Origin: an uncultured Bacteroidales bacterium
GTDB lineage: Bacteria; Bacteroidota; Bacteroidia; Bacteroidales; Bacteroidaceae
Assembly (NCBI GenBank): GCA_902792555.1
Contig: CADAZW010000003.1
Location: 8,381-72,380, forward strand
DNA: 64,000 bases
Direction of reading: 5' to 3'
How positions within the stretch are numbered: the first letter of the stretch is position 1; each line of letters opens with the position of its first letter. The translations under genes were made by a program, and so were the position numbers. The notes beneath the pieces were generated by a model. The model was not told the DNA's origin and did not search any database. It worked only from the letters and a program-made list of their open reading frames with translations. Positions 46,375-56,281 of this stretch are shown here, one piece after another.

Positions 46375-48214
46375 TTCCTAACTTAGCGTTAAACTCTTTG
46401 AGTGTCTGGAGCTGGTCCACACGCACATGGATAAAGTTCTCTATTCCGGCAGCCTTGAGGTCGTCGCTGCATGCGGGGGCACCGGCAATGACGAACAGGG
46501 CGCTGTCGCCCACGGCCTTGAAGGCTGGCACGCCGTACTCAGCATACTCATCGTCGCTGGAGCAGAGCACCACGATGTCGGCACCGGCCTTGCGAGCTGC
46601 CTCGGCACCTGCCTCCACGCTCTCAAAGCCGAGGTTGTCAATCACCTTGTAGCCTGCGGCAGCAAGGAAGTTGCAGCTGAACTGGGCGCGGGCCTGACGC
46701 ATGGCCAGGTTGCCGATGGTGAGCATAAATGCCACGGGCACCTTCGCGGCCTGCTCGGTCTTGAGGCGCAGAGCCTCGAAGTCGCTGGCCAGACGGGTGG
46801 GCTTGATGGCGGGTATGTCGGCATCGTCCTGATGCTTGCATGCGCAGCAGCACTCCATCGGCGTCTTGCCCTCGCTCTTCTCGGTGAAGTTGGGGAACTG
46901 GTTGGTGCCGAGGATAAACTCCTTGCGCTTGCCGGCATTGGCATGACGCTGCTTGTTGGTCTCGTTGATGGCCTCCTGAATCTTACCCTCCTGGGTAGCC
47001 TTGAGGAAACCGCCCTCCTCCTCCACGCTGAGGAAGAGCTTCCAGGCCTGCTCGGCCAGGGCGTCGGTGAGGTGCTCGATGAAGTAGCTGCCACCGGCCA
47101 CGTCCACAATCTTGTTGAAGTGGCACTCCTCCTTAAGCAGGAGCTGCTGGTTGCGGGCTATGCGCTCGGCAAAGTCGGTGGGCACCTCAAAGGTCTCATC
47201 GAAGGGAGTAACCACGATACTCTCCACTCCGGCCAGGGCGGCAGACATGGTCTCCGTCTGGGTGCGCAGCATGTTGACATAGCTGTCGAAGAGGGTGAGG
47301 TTGAAAGTGGTAGTGCTGGCACATACGTGCATCTTGGCGCTCTCCTTGCACTCGGTGTACTGGCTCACGATCTGAGCCCACAGCATGCGGGCGGCGCGGA
47401 ACTTGGCAATCTCCATGAAGTAAACGCCGTTGATACCCATATTGAACTTGATGTTCTGGGCAGCCTGCTCAGCAGGCACGCCGGCGTCAACCAGCTGCTG
47501 CAGATACTCGTTGCCCCAAGCCAGGGCGTAGCCGAGCTCCTGATAGCTGAACGCACCGCTGTCGGTAAGCCTGAAGGCATTGACGGCGATGGCGCGGAAC
47601 TTGGGATAGTCCTTGAGAGCCTCAATCATGGCCTTGCCCTCGCCCACCAGGGCGGAGGTGTCCTTACCCTTGACGAGCATGCGCTCAATGGGATCGAAGC
47701 TGATGGATCCGCAGATGTTGGCCTTGTCGTAGCCCTTCTTGTCGAAGTAGTCGGCCAGCAGCTTAGCCAGCTCTACGGCGTGGCGCTGACAGGTCTTGAA
47801 GTTGAGCTCTATGCAATCGGCATAGATACCGCTGAGCAGGGTCTCGATGAACTCAGCGCTCAGCTTGTCGGCAGGCACGCAGAATCCCAGCGAGTCGATG
47901 CCCTTGTTGAGAATGTCAAGAGCCTTGGCGTTAGCCTCCTTGGCATCTTCCACACAGATGTTCTGACGTACGAACCATGTGTTCTCGTCAGCCTTGTTGC
48001 CGCGCACATAGGGAAATTCGCCGGGCAGGGCATTCATCAGGGGGAGGTCCTTAACGTCCTCCTGCTGATAGAACGGCTGCACGCTGAATCCCTCATTGGT
48101 GCGCCACACCATCTTCTTGTTGAAATCGGCGCCCTTCAGGTCCACCTGGATCTTATCCAGCCATTCCTGCTTGCTAACGGGCGCGAAATCAGAAAAAAGT
48201 TTCTTTTGTTCCAT
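46367..48214 (-). CDS. mutA: Methylmalonyl-CoA mutase small subunit
   Basis: This 615-aa partner of MutB forms the heterodimeric mutase but does not bind B12. The barrel part resembles MutB (QNIKFNMGINGVYFMEIAKF, ASTTTFNLTLFDSYVNMLRT). The C-terminal domain keeps the flavodoxin-like fold (IVVLCSSDDEYAEYG, FVIAGAP) and lacks the DxHxxG cobalamin ligand motif, as expected for the small subunit. The start is set at MEQKKLFSDFAPVSKQEWL. A longer frame to 48388 exists only because repeat-like sequence upstream is open. First gene of the operon; no riboswitch is visible upstream. Confidence 0.95.
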   Translation of the reverse strand: MEQKKLFSDFAPVSKQEWLDKIQVDLKGADFNKKMVWRTNEGFSVQPFYQQEDVKDLPLMNALPGEFPYVRGNKADENTWFVRQNICVEDAKEANAKALDILNKGIDSLGFCVPADKLSAEFIETLLSGIYADCIELNFKTCQRHAVELAKLLADYFDKKGYDKANICGSISFDPIERMLVKGKDTSALVGEGKAMIEALKDYPKFRAIAVNAFRLTDSGAFSYQELGYALAWGNEYLQQLVDAGVPAEQAAQNIKFNMGINGVYFMEIAKFRAARMLWAQIVSQYTECKESAKMHVCASTTTFNLTLFDSYVNMLRTQTETMSAALAGVESIVVTPFDETFEVPTDFAERIARNQQLLLKEECHFNKIVDVAGGSYFIEHLTDALAEQAWKLFLSVEEEGGFLKATQEGKIQEAINETNKQRHANAGKRKEFILGTNQFPNFTEKSEGKTPMECCCACKHQDDADIPAIKPTRLASDFEALRLKTEQAAKVPVAFMLTIGNLAMRQARAQFSCNFLAAAGYKVIDNLGFESVEAGAEAARKAGADIVVLCSSDDEYAEYGVPAFKAVGDSALFVIAGAPACSDDLKAAGIENFIHVRVDQLQTLKEFNAKLGIV

Positions 48215-48238
48215 TACTTGTTGCTGTATAGTTGTTAG

Positions 48239-48370
48239 TTGAAAAAGAATCGTAAATTCACTATTTTTACACTCCCATTTAGGGGGATAAAAGGGGTTCT
48301 TTTTTCTATTCTCTGTTATCTGTTTTCTGTTCTCTACCCCTTTAGGGGGATTGTGCGGCGCGAAGTTAAG
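48239..48370. repeat. Repeat-rich leader region upstream of mutA
   Basis: It contains tttacactcccatttag (48266-48282, inverted relative to 43625-43641 with one mismatch). Next come G-run/C-run words (agggggataaaaggggttc, cccctttaggggga) bracketing a ttctctgttatctgttttctg array. A weak TAACTTCG box on the minus strand (48368-48361) is a possible mutA promoter. Confidence 0.6.
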
Positions 48371-48659
48371 CATTTTTTTGTTCCCCACCTTATATATATA
48401 GTGAAAAAAGAAATATTATGCACTTTGGCCGCACATTATGACCTCCCCCGGCGCAGAAATGCGCCTGCGCGGCAGATAGTCCACACAAGGCACAGCCCCC
48501 GTTGCACGGCCGCCGATTTTAATCTCGCGAACACAGAAAACAGTGCCGACCTTATCAAATTTTGCATCGGGGGCAGAAATTTTACACCCGGGTACAGCAC
48601 TATTACTCCCGAGCGTAGCAGTTTTTGTGCCGAGCTCGCTGAAATTAAAGCCGTGCTCG

Positions 48660-48862
48660 CTGAATTTAAACGCGAGGAAATTGAAAATAAATCGCGATTA
48701 AATTTCCGTTTATTCGCGATTAAATTTCCGTTTGTTCGCGATTAAATTTCCGTTTGTTCGCGATTAAAATTCAACTTCTGCGCAACTAAATTCAGGCTCT
48801 ACGCGACTAAATTCAGGCTCTGCGCGACAAAAATCAGGCTCTGCGCGACGAAATCCGGCGAG
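48660..48862. repeat. 21-22-bp diverged tandem array (cgcgattaaatttccgtttgtt)
   Basis: About nine units: three of 22 bp nearly identical (cgcgattaaatttccgttt plus 3 bases), one diverged 22-mer, then four of 21 bp (cgcgactaaattcaggctctg type). Spacing holds while sequence drifts. Same family as 8996-9125. The gap 48215-49056 has no credible gene. Confidence 0.88.
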
Positions 48863-49012
48863 CTCGGAGATTGGCTTTCTCCACTCAGCATCAGGATTTG
48901 CGGGCACGCTCTCTGTTTGGCTCCGCAGGGGCGCAAATCCTCTGCCGCCGGACTAAAGACTTCTTTCGTCAGAAAAACACTCCTTTTTTCTCCGCTTTTA
49001 TGGAAATCGTCT

Positions 49013-49020
49013 TACCTTTG
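49013..49020 (+). promoter_or_regulatory. -7 box (TACCTTTG) for the MG2-like protein gene
   Basis: TACCTTTG lies 36 bp upstream of the signal-peptide start at 49057. This argues against the open frame beginning at 48871. Confidence 0.6.
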
Positions 49021-49056
49021 CAGAAAGAAAAGACCGTCTGCAAGACAATCCTAAGT

Positions 49057-51696
49057 ATGAAAAGAGCACTCCTCACCCTATTGGCCGGAGCCTTCGCGCT
49101 CGTCTCTGCCACGGCATCAGCGCGCCCCGAAGCCGCCGAGACCACCGACAGCGCCGCCCTCAGGCGCATGGCCCTGTTTGCCGGCAACATGCTGACCTAC
49201 AACAACAATTTCACCCAGGAGAAAGTATATCTGCACCTCGACAACAACGGCTACATTGCCGGCGAGCACCTGTGGTTTAAGGCCTACGTCTTCAAGGCCG
49301 CCAGCCTACTGCCCACCGACATGAGCAAGGTGCTCTATGTGGAGCTGCTCAACCCCGACGGTCAGCTGGTGGAGCGCAAGACACTGCGAGTGGACAACGG
49401 CCGCACTTACGGCGACTTCGACCTCAACCCCACGGAGTGCCATCAGGGATTCTACGAGCTGCGAGCCTACACCCGCGCCATGCTAAACTGGGACCAGGCC
49501 TTCATTTACTCACGCGTCATACCCATCTTTGAGCAACCCAAGGACACCGTCAACTTCACGGGCATGGTGCTCCACGAATACGACTACGACCCCAACCCCG
49601 GCCCCGAGACACGCCCTGCGCCCGAGCCGATGGCCACCGACGGCACACTGGCCTCTAAAGACCTCATGCTTACCTTCTACCCCGAGGGAGGCCACATCAC
49701 CCGCGGCGTACCCTCACGCGTGGCCTACAAGCTCACCGACCGCCAAGGGCTGCCTGCCGACTACGCTCTCAGCATCCATAGCGACGACGGCCAGACCATA
49801 GCGGAGTCCTACGTTCTCCACGATGGAATGGGCGATTTTCAATTGCCTGCCACGTGGACCGGCGGCTATGCCGAGGTTAAGACCGAGGCCGACGGCAGCG
49901 TACGGTTCAACCTGCCCTCGCCGCGCCTGGAGGGCTGCGACATCAGCACCACCTGCTCCAGCAGCAATGGGCTCGACATCACCTTGCGCCCCTCGCAGGG
50001 CATGACGGGGCGCACGCTGGGCCTCAGCGTGACGTGCCGCGGCACGCTACTCTACTTCAACACCGTCACTCCCGACCATGAGACGGAGATAAACATCCCC
50101 AACGGCAAACTGCGCGATGGAATCGCCCAAATCACCCTCTTCACCGCCGAGGGCCTGGTGCTCAGCGAGAGGCTGGTATGGGTGGAGCCCCACAAGGCAG
50201 CGCCAAAGATGGAGATCAGGCAAAACCAAGAGGTCTATCATCCCTTCCAGCCCGCAGTGCTCGACATCAGCCTCCACGACAGCGAAGGCCAGCCCCTGCA
50301 GGCCGACTTCTCGCTGGCCGTACGCGATGCCGCTACCGAGGTGGGCCCCGACAGCCACGGGCTACGGGTGGAGATGCTGCTCAGCTCAGAGCTCAAAGGC
50401 TATATCCACAATCCCGACTACTACTTTGAATCCGCCGACGAGGCTCACCGCCAGGCCCTCGACCTGCTGCTGATGGTGCAGGGCTGGCGCAGATACCAAT
50501 GGCAGGAGATGAGCGGCGTGGAGCCTTTCCAACTGAAGCAACCCGCCGAGGACGGCCTCACCCTCATCGGCACCCTAAGCAGCACCAAAGCCGCCGAGCA
50601 CAGCCTGGAGCGCGAGGGGAGCCTGGACGTCAACTTTCTGATGCAGACCATCAACGGCACCAAGGTCTTCAGCGTACAGACCGACAGCATCGGCCGCTTC
50701 GCCGTGCAGCTGCCTGACTTCAACGACGACGCCCCCACCGTGATGACCGTGACCAACAATAAGGATAAGCGCGTATATACCCATTTCATACTCGACCGCG
50801 ACTTCGCCCCCGCTGCCATGCCCTACGAGCCACTGCAGACAGCCTCCAGCGTGGCTATCATGGAGAGCCGCGTCGATGCGCTGGCACACGAGCCCGCCAC
50901 CTTTGAGTGGCAGGACACTATTCCCGACCAAGTCTCGCGACTCATCCAACTTGGCGAAGTAACCGTGAAGGGCAAGAAGAGGCCGGGCTACAATCCCGGA
51001 GCCCGATTCACATGGATGGGCGGCGAGAGCGCCACCAAAGGCAGCGCCGCTATCTTCTACAACCTGCGCAACGAGCTCGACCGCTACCTCGACCAAGGCG
51101 AGGAAGTACCCGTGGTGTGGGAGTGGCTCTCGAAGAACAACAAAAATTTCTACTACGACATCACCACCGGCGAGATGTGGTACAGGGGCCGCCAAGTGGT
51201 GGTAGTGGTGGACAACAACTTCCCCGGCGCATCGATGACCGCTGCCTATCCCACTGAGGGCGAAGCCCTGACAGGCAGCAACTATGCCATGAACCGGTTT
51301 CAGTCGCTCAGCATAGTGGATAACGAGGCTGTGGCCAGCAACATACTGCAGCACACCCTGCGCGATGCCAACAACCCCATGCCCAGCGCCCGCGTAGTGT
51401 TCTTCCTCTACACCCGCACCGACATGCGCGAGCCTAACAGCTACCGCCGCGGCACCCGATGGATCAACCTCCACGGATACTCGCTCTGCACCGAGTTCTA
51501 CAGTCCCGACTACCGCCAGCAGGACATTCCCACCGACACTGACCACCGCCGCACCCTCTATTGGAATCCGTCGCTCGTCACCTCTCCTGAAGGCAAGGCC
51601 CAAGTCATCTTCTACACCAGCTCGCGCCCCGACGAGCGACTGCATATCAATGCGCAGGGCATAGCCGTCAACGGACAGATGGTGGAAGGAAAATAA
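49057..51696 (+). CDS. Large secreted protein with alpha-2-macroglobulin MG2-like domain and plug-like region
   Basis: This 879-aa exported protein has a signal peptide (MKRALLTLLAGAFALVSATASA) and then an MG-type domain with the typical phrase QEKVYLHLDNNGYIAGEHLW and GFYELRAYTRAML. Several beta-sandwich domains follow (about 160-560). Near residue 625 a TonB-plug-like phrase occurs (VTVKGKKRPGYNPGARFTWM), and the end is a beta strand-rich APPLE-type tail (GKAQVIFYTSSRPDERLHI). Homologs are common in Bacteroidales and unassigned. It is separated from the cobalamin operon by the riboswitch promoter, so it is a separate unit. Start fixed by the signal peptide and promoter; the frame is open 186 bases further upstream. 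Confidence 0.8.
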   Translation: MKRALLTLLAGAFALVSATASARPEAAETTDSAALRRMALFAGNMLTYNNNFTQEKVYLHLDNNGYIAGEHLWFKAYVFKAASLLPTDMSKVLYVELLNPDGQLVERKTLRVDNGRTYGDFDLNPTECHQGFYELRAYTRAMLNWDQAFIYSRVIPIFEQPKDTVNFTGMVLHEYDYDPNPGPETRPAPEPMATDGTLASKDLMLTFYPEGGHITRGVPSRVAYKLTDRQGLPADYALSIHSDDGQTIAESYVLHDGMGDFQLPATWTGGYAEVKTEADGSVRFNLPSPRLEGCDISTTCSSSNGLDITLRPSQGMTGRTLGLSVTCRGTLLYFNTVTPDHETEINIPNGKLRDGIAQITLFTAEGLVLSERLVWVEPHKAAPKMEIRQNQEVYHPFQPAVLDISLHDSEGQPLQADFSLAVRDAATEVGPDSHGLRVEMLLSSELKGYIHNPDYYFESADEAHRQALDLLLMVQGWRRYQWQEMSGVEPFQLKQPAEDGLTLIGTLSSTKAAEHSLEREGSLDVNFLMQTINGTKVFSVQTDSIGRFAVQLPDFNDDAPTVMTVTNNKDKRVYTHFILDRDFAPAAMPYEPLQTASSVAIMESRVDALAHEPATFEWQDTIPDQVSRLIQLGEVTVKGKKRPGYNPGARFTWMGGESATKGSAAIFYNLRNELDRYLDQGEEVPVVWEWLSKNNKNFYYDITTGEMWYRGRQVVVVVDNNFPGASMTAAYPTEGEALTGSNYAMNRFQSLSIVDNEAVASNILQHTLRDANNPMPSARVVFFLYTRTDMREPNSYRRGTRWINLHGYSLCTEFYSPDYRQQDIPTDTDHRRTLYWNPSLVTSPEGKAQVIFYTSSRPDERLHINAQGIAVNGQMVEGK

Positions 51697-51750
51697 CACC
51701 CTGTTTTTACAAAAAACCGCACGGAAATACTCTGTTACAGAAATTTTTAC

Positions 51751-51758
51751 TAATTTTG
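51751..51758 (+). promoter_or_regulatory. -7 box (TAATTTTG) for the cobalamin operon
   Basis: TAATTTTG sits just ahead of the riboswitch, as expected if transcription starts near 51765. No TTTG at -33. Confidence 0.6.
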
Positions 51759-51765
51759 CCGCGTC

Positions 51766-51973
51766 AAGGTTTGTACGGATGCTCTGCGCATCCATGCAAT
51801 TAAAAGGGAACGGGGTGAAAATCCCCGACAGTCCCGCTGCTGTAAGCTCCATTTGTTGCTTCGCCCGCATGACATGCCACTGAGCCCCAAAAGCTTGGGA
51901 AGGCGCGAGACGCTGGGAGCAAGTCAGAAGACCTGCCTTGGTGAAGACTATCCACGGCCTCGAGGAAAGGCCG
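51766..51973 (+). promoter_or_regulatory. Cobalamin riboswitch with translational expression platform
   Basis: Core motifs are in order: aaagggaac, ggggtgaaaatcccc, acagtcccgctgctgtaag, gccactg, gggaaggcg and the B12 box agtcagaagacctgcc (51922-51937). After the aptamer a hairpin ggcct-cgaggaa-aggcc (51956-51972) ends one base before ATG 51974 and encloses a purine-rich gaggaa. B12 binding is thus likely to block translation (and/or favour termination) of the uptake operon. It decides the btuB start. Confidence 0.93.
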
Positions 51974-53986
51974 ATGTTAACTATGCAACATTTCTTCTGC
52001 TTAAGACACGCACTCGCTGCGTTTGCTCTCGTGCTATGCCTTGTGGGCTACGCCGCCAACGGACAGCAGGCCGACACTCTCAGGAGCCGTCGGCTGAGTG
52101 AGGTTAAGGTTAGCGGCAGCAGCAGGCAGAAAGCCGTCAGCAACTCAGCCCCCGAACAGACGTTCACCGCCAGGGATATGGAACAGATGGGCGCCAGCTC
52201 GGTGAGCGACGCCGTGCGCCACATGGCCGGAGTAACCCTCCACGACTACGGCGGCGCCGGAGGCCTCAAGACCGTCAGCATACGCGGACTGGGAGCCCAA
52301 TTCACTGGCGTGAGCTACGACGGAGTGCCCCTGAGCGACGTGCAGACCGGCCAGATTGACCTGCAGCGCTACACCCTCAACGGGGTGAAGCAGCTCGACC
52401 TGCTGATTGGCGAAGGCAACGACATATTCATTGCCGCCCGCGAAGCCGTGATGCCCAGCCTGCTGACCATCAGCACCCAGGGTGTAAGTCATAGCGACCA
52501 CGACCTCCACCTCACGGCGCAAGCTGTGATGGGAGCCTGGGGCTACGTCAGTCCCACGCTGAGCGCAGAGAAATCCTGGGGCAAAGTGGGCGTCAACGTG
52601 CTGGCCGACTATGTCTATGCCGAGAACGACTATCCCTTTACCATATATAATATAAAAGAGCGCATCCACAAGCACCGCGTCCACTCCTTGATGAATCAGG
52701 GCCACGCCGAGCTGAACATGCGCTACGCCTTCAGCGACAACCACAGCCTCAACCTCAAGCTATACTACTATGACAACGACCGCCAACTGCCCGGAGTGGT
52801 GCGCTACTACACCGACGACAGCCAGCAGCAGCTGCGCGAGCGCACAGCCTTCGGCCAGCTGCAATACCGCGGGGTGCTGAGCCCCCGCTGGCAGCTCAAG
52901 GCCGCGGCCAAATGGAACTGGGCCAACACCGACTACCGCGACAGGCTATACCCCGAAGGCAACATGGACGGCAACTACTGGCAGCGCGAGGGCTACCTAA
53001 CCGCTGCGACGCTATGGAATGCCACCGAGAGCCTGCGCTTCAGCTACGCCAGCGACTATCTGCACAACGACCTCAACTGCCGCTGCCCCATGGCGCCAGA
53101 TGTCAAGCCCAGTCGCACGGCATGGCTCAACACCCTTTCTGCCCGATGGAACCGCGGTTTTTTGTCTGCCACGGCCCGCATCCTGCACTCCGCCTACATC
53201 AACCATGCCGAGCGCGGCACGGCAGCCTCCGACTACCGCCACTGGAGCCCCAGTTTCAGCACCTCAGTGCGCCTGGGCAGCGGATGGCAGGCCAGGCTGA
53301 TGTGGAAGGACATTTTCCGCATGCCCTCATTCAATGAACTATACTTCTACCACCGCGGCGACACCAACCTGAAGCCCGAGCGCACCAGCCAATGGAACGC
53401 CGGCATCACATGGCAGGGCCGCATAAGCCAGCGACTCAGCGGATCGATGACCATCGACGGCTATATAAACAAGGTGAAGGACAAGATTGTGTGCATACCC
53501 TTCAACCTCTTCATCTCGCGCAACGTAAACGCAGCCAAAGTAAGGGTGAAGGGCATTGACCTGAGTCTCGCCGCCAAATATGACATTGCCGATGGCCACG
53601 CCCTGGAGGCGCAGGGCCACTACTCATATATGAACGCGGAAGACCGCTCCTCGCGCGGAGCCTCCTCCTACGGCAAACAGATAGCCTACACCCCCGAGCA
53701 CAACTACAGTGCCGCCCTCACATGGCGAAACCCATGGGTCAACATCTCGCTGACGTCATACGGAGTCAGCAAGCGATGGGCCACCAACGAGCACACCAAA
53801 GGCACCAGTCTGGGCGGCTATGCGGAACTGGGCACCAGCCTCTTCCGCGAATTTAAACTCAAGGGCCGCCAGCGACTCACCGCCTCGCTCAGCATAAGCA
53901 ACCTGCTCAACAAGCAATATGAGGTAATCACAGCCTACCCCATGCCCGGCATAGGATGGCGCTGCATGGTGAGGTGGGAAATGTAA
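51974..53986 (+). CDS. btuB: TonB-dependent cobalamin receptor (BtuB-type)
   Basis: This is a 670-aa outer-membrane beta barrel with plug. The signal peptide spans about residues 1-31 (ends GYAANG). A TonB-box-like segment LSEVKVSGSS follows, then the plug with SVSDAVRHMAGVTLHDYGG, KTVSIRGLGAQFTGVSYDGV and DLLIGEG. The barrel ends in an aromatic strand (GWRCMVRWEM). BtuB function is assigned from the upstream cobalamin riboswitch and the downstream BtuG- and BtuF-like genes. An ATG at 51983 is an alternative start; 51974 abuts the riboswitch hairpin. Next gene begins 84 bp later. Confidence 0.92.
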   Translation: MLTMQHFFCLRHALAAFALVLCLVGYAANGQQADTLRSRRLSEVKVSGSSRQKAVSNSAPEQTFTARDMEQMGASSVSDAVRHMAGVTLHDYGGAGGLKTVSIRGLGAQFTGVSYDGVPLSDVQTGQIDLQRYTLNGVKQLDLLIGEGNDIFIAAREAVMPSLLTISTQGVSHSDHDLHLTAQAVMGAWGYVSPTLSAEKSWGKVGVNVLADYVYAENDYPFTIYNIKERIHKHRVHSLMNQGHAELNMRYAFSDNHSLNLKLYYYDNDRQLPGVVRYYTDDSQQQLRERTAFGQLQYRGVLSPRWQLKAAAKWNWANTDYRDRLYPEGNMDGNYWQREGYLTAATLWNATESLRFSYASDYLHNDLNCRCPMAPDVKPSRTAWLNTLSARWNRGFLSATARILHSAYINHAERGTAASDYRHWSPSFSTSVRLGSGWQARLMWKDIFRMPSFNELYFYHRGDTNLKPERTSQWNAGITWQGRISQRLSGSMTIDGYINKVKDKIVCIPFNLFISRNVNAAKVRVKGIDLSLAAKYDIADGHALEAQGHYSYMNAEDRSSRGASSYGKQIAYTPEHNYSAALTWRNPWVNISLTSYGVSKRWATNEHTKGTSLGGYAELGTSLFREFKLKGRQRLTASLSISNLLNKQYEVITAYPMPGIGWRCMVRWEM

Positions 53987-54070
53987 ACCACTGATAACTG
54001 AAAATTTGTTGTATATAGTTGATAGTTGAAAAACACATTATTTAAAAACCCTTTAAAAATTACCAATTCT

Positions 54071-55159
54071 ATGAAAAAGCTTTTGAAATTTGCTTTGATG
54101 GCTGTTTGCGCCTTCGGCATGACAGCATGTAACGATGACGACAACAACAAGCCCATCATCGACCCCGTGGAGCCGAGCGTTAATGTGACCGGTGTTTACG
54201 TGCTCAGCCAGGGCAACTACTACAACGGCCTCAACGGTGACCTGACCTACTACAACCCCGCCACCAGCGACTACACCAACGGTCTCTTTGAAGCAGTGAA
54301 CGAACGCGCATTCGGCGGCACAGCCAACGATGCAGCCATTTACGGCAGCAAGCTCTACATTGCCAACACCGACGAGAACGTACTGGAGGTGGCTAACGCC
54401 CAGACCGCCAAGAGCATCAAGCAGATCAGCCTGAGCGGCGCACGCAGAATTGTTGCCGACGGCGGCTACATCTACGTTACCTCCTTCTACGGCAACAACG
54501 TAACCAAGATTGACACCACCACCCTCGAAATAGTAGGCACCGCTGAGACCGGCACCTACCCCGAGGCTATGGCCATCCAGAACGGCAAGCTCTATGTAGC
54601 CAACTCCGGCTACGGTAGCGGCAACACCGTTACCAAGATTGACCTCGCCAACTTCACCGTTGACGCTACCCTCGACGTGCCCGTAAACCCCGTAGAGATC
54701 TTCAGCGTTCACGGCCAGCTCTACCTGGGCTGCAGCGGCGAATACAACGACGACTATACCTACAAGGTTAATCCCGCCATCTATGCCCTCGCCACCGACG
54801 GAACTGCCACCAAGTTGGTAGAAGCTACCATCAGCGCAGCCGGAAAGGACAATATCTATTTCATCGACAACAACTACTACAAGACTGAAGTAACCTACGG
54901 ACGCATCTCTGCCACCGACCAGAAAGTAGAGAACCTCGTCTTCGACAAGCCCGTGGTCTATCCCTGTGCCATCGCTGCCAATCCGCAGAACGGCGACATC
55001 TACATCACCGGTTATGCTGAGATTGACTACGGCGGCGGCTACTACGGCGCAGACTACAACAGCAACGGCACCTGCTACCGCTTCAGCGCTGACGGCATGA
55101 AGCTCGACCAGTTCCCCGTTGGCATCAGCGCCGGCAGAATCGTTTTCCTTACTAAATAA
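54071..55159 (+). CDS. BtuG-like surface lipoprotein (YncE/DUF5074-type beta-propeller)
   Basis: This 362-aa lipoprotein has a signal peptide with lipobox FGMTAC followed by an acidic CNDDDNN stretch, a surface-export-like signal in Bacteroidetes. The rest is a propeller of repeated units (YGSKLYIANTDENVLEV, GGYIYVTSFYGNNVTKID, NGKLYVANSGYGSGNTVTKI). In Bacteroides thetaiotaomicron, BtuG2 is a surface propeller lipoprotein that captures cobalamin with very high affinity and hands it to BtuB. The fold, lipidation and position directly after btuB behind a cobalamin riboswitch all fit. The start is at ATG 54071; an in-frame ATG at 54026 would spoil the signal peptide. Confidence 0.8.
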   Translation: MKKLLKFALMAVCAFGMTACNDDDNNKPIIDPVEPSVNVTGVYVLSQGNYYNGLNGDLTYYNPATSDYTNGLFEAVNERAFGGTANDAAIYGSKLYIANTDENVLEVANAQTAKSIKQISLSGARRIVADGGYIYVTSFYGNNVTKIDTTTLEIVGTAETGTYPEAMAIQNGKLYVANSGYGSGNTVTKIDLANFTVDATLDVPVNPVEIFSVHGQLYLGCSGEYNDDYTYKVNPAIYALATDGTATKLVEATISAAGKDNIYFIDNNYYKTEVTYGRISATDQKVENLVFDKPVVYPCAIAANPQNGDIYITGYAEIDYGGGYYGADYNSNGTCYRFSADGMKLDQFPVGISAGRIVFLTK

Positions 55160-56281
55160 GTGTATCGTTTCATTACATATGTAGTGAGCATCGCCTGCGT
55201 GGCGATGTTCACAGGCTGTGGAGGCAGTGTCGGCAACAAAGCCGGCACTGCCATTGCCCTGCGCTATGCCAAGCTACTCAAGATAGAGCAGCACGACGGC
55301 TATAGGCTGGCCACGGTAAGCGATCCGTGGAAGGACGGTGCCGTGCTGCACCAATATGCGCTGGTGGACAGCGGCGGCGATGCTTCCTCCGTTCCTGAGG
55401 GTGCCACCATCATCAGGGTGCCACTGAAAAGACTCTGCATCAGCACCTCAGTGCATGCCGGGCTGATGCACAAACTGGGAGTGTTGGATCATATAAGCAG
55501 CATCTGCGAAGGAAAATACATCCTCAATTCCGCAGTGCAAGCCCAGATCAAGAGCGGCCGCATCAAAGACGTAGGCAGCGGACTCAACCCCAACGTGGAG
55601 ATGATTGCCCAGCTGCGCACCGACGCCCTGCTGATGTCGCCCTTTGAGGGTGCCAGCTACGGACTGCTCGAAAAGACGGGCATCCCCATCATTGAATGCG
55701 CCGACTACATGGAGACTTCAGCCCTGGGACGCGCTGAATGGATGAGATTCTACGGCATGCTGGTGGGCCGCGAGGCTGAAGCCGACAAACTCTTCGATGA
55801 AATCGAAAAAAACTATAATGAGCTCAAGGCTCTGGCCGCCAAGGAAAAGACTCACCCCAAACTGCTGGCCGATATGCTCAACGGCAACACTTGGTACCTA
55901 CCCGGCGGAGCCAGCATCTACGGCGCGCTCTACAGAGATGCCGGAGCAGACTTCAGCATTGCAAGCGACGATGCCAAGGGCAGCCAGCCATTGTCGCTCG
56001 AAAAAGTGTTGCTGGAAGGCAGGGATGCCGACATCTGGATTATCAAATACAGCCGCCCACAGAACTTCACCTATGCCTCGGTGCTGAAGGAGAACGACGT
56101 GTACGGCAAATTTACGGCCTTCCAACAGAAACACATATTTGGCTGCAACGCCTTCTCCGTGCCCTTCTACGAAGAGGCTCCCTTCCGCCCCGACCTGCTG
56201 CTGGGCGACATTATCAGCATCCTCTATCCCAGCCTGTTGCCAAACCGCAAGATGGTATTCTACACTCCTCTTGAGGATTAA
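55160..56281 (+). CDS. BtuF-like cobalamin-binding lipoprotein (FecCD-type substrate-binding protein)
   Basis: This 373-aa protein has a GTG start directly after the previous stop codon and a lipobox MFTGC at residues 16-20. The class III periplasmic-binding fold follows: RVPLKRLCISTSVHAGLMHK, then DVGSGLNPNVEMIAQLRTDAL, a central long helix (VGREAEADKLFDEIEKNYNE) and a C-terminal lobe with GNTWYLPGGASIY. Such proteins deliver B12 or iron chelates to BtuCD/FecCD permeases. B12 is inferred from the operon. The permease and ATPase genes are not next to it; an unrelated peptidase gene follows. Confidence 0.83.
   Translation: MYRFITYVVSIACVAMFTGCGGSVGNKAGTAIALRYAKLLKIEQHDGYRLATVSDPWKDGAVLHQYALVDSGGDASSVPEGATIIRVPLKRLCISTSVHAGLMHKLGVLDHISSICEGKYILNSAVQAQIKSGRIKDVGSGLNPNVEMIAQLRTDALLMSPFEGASYGLLEKTGIPIIECADYMETSALGRAEWMRFYGMLVGREAEADKLFDEIEKNYNELKALAAKEKTHPKLLADMLNGNTWYLPGGASIYGALYRDAGADFSIASDDAKGSQPLSLEKVLLEGRDADIWIIKYSRPQNFTYASVLKENDVYGKFTAFQQKHIFGCNAFSVPFYEEAPFRPDLLLGDIISILYPSLLPNRKMVFYTPLED

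Noticed and set aside
46367..48388. Longer mutA start at 48388
   Set aside because: The extra 58 residues translate repeat-like leader sequence; homology begins at MEQKKLFSDFAP (48214).
48239..48745. A 168-aa frame upstream of the MG2-like gene
   Set aside because: It spans two repeat regions, starts in the mutA leader and has no recognisable protein features.
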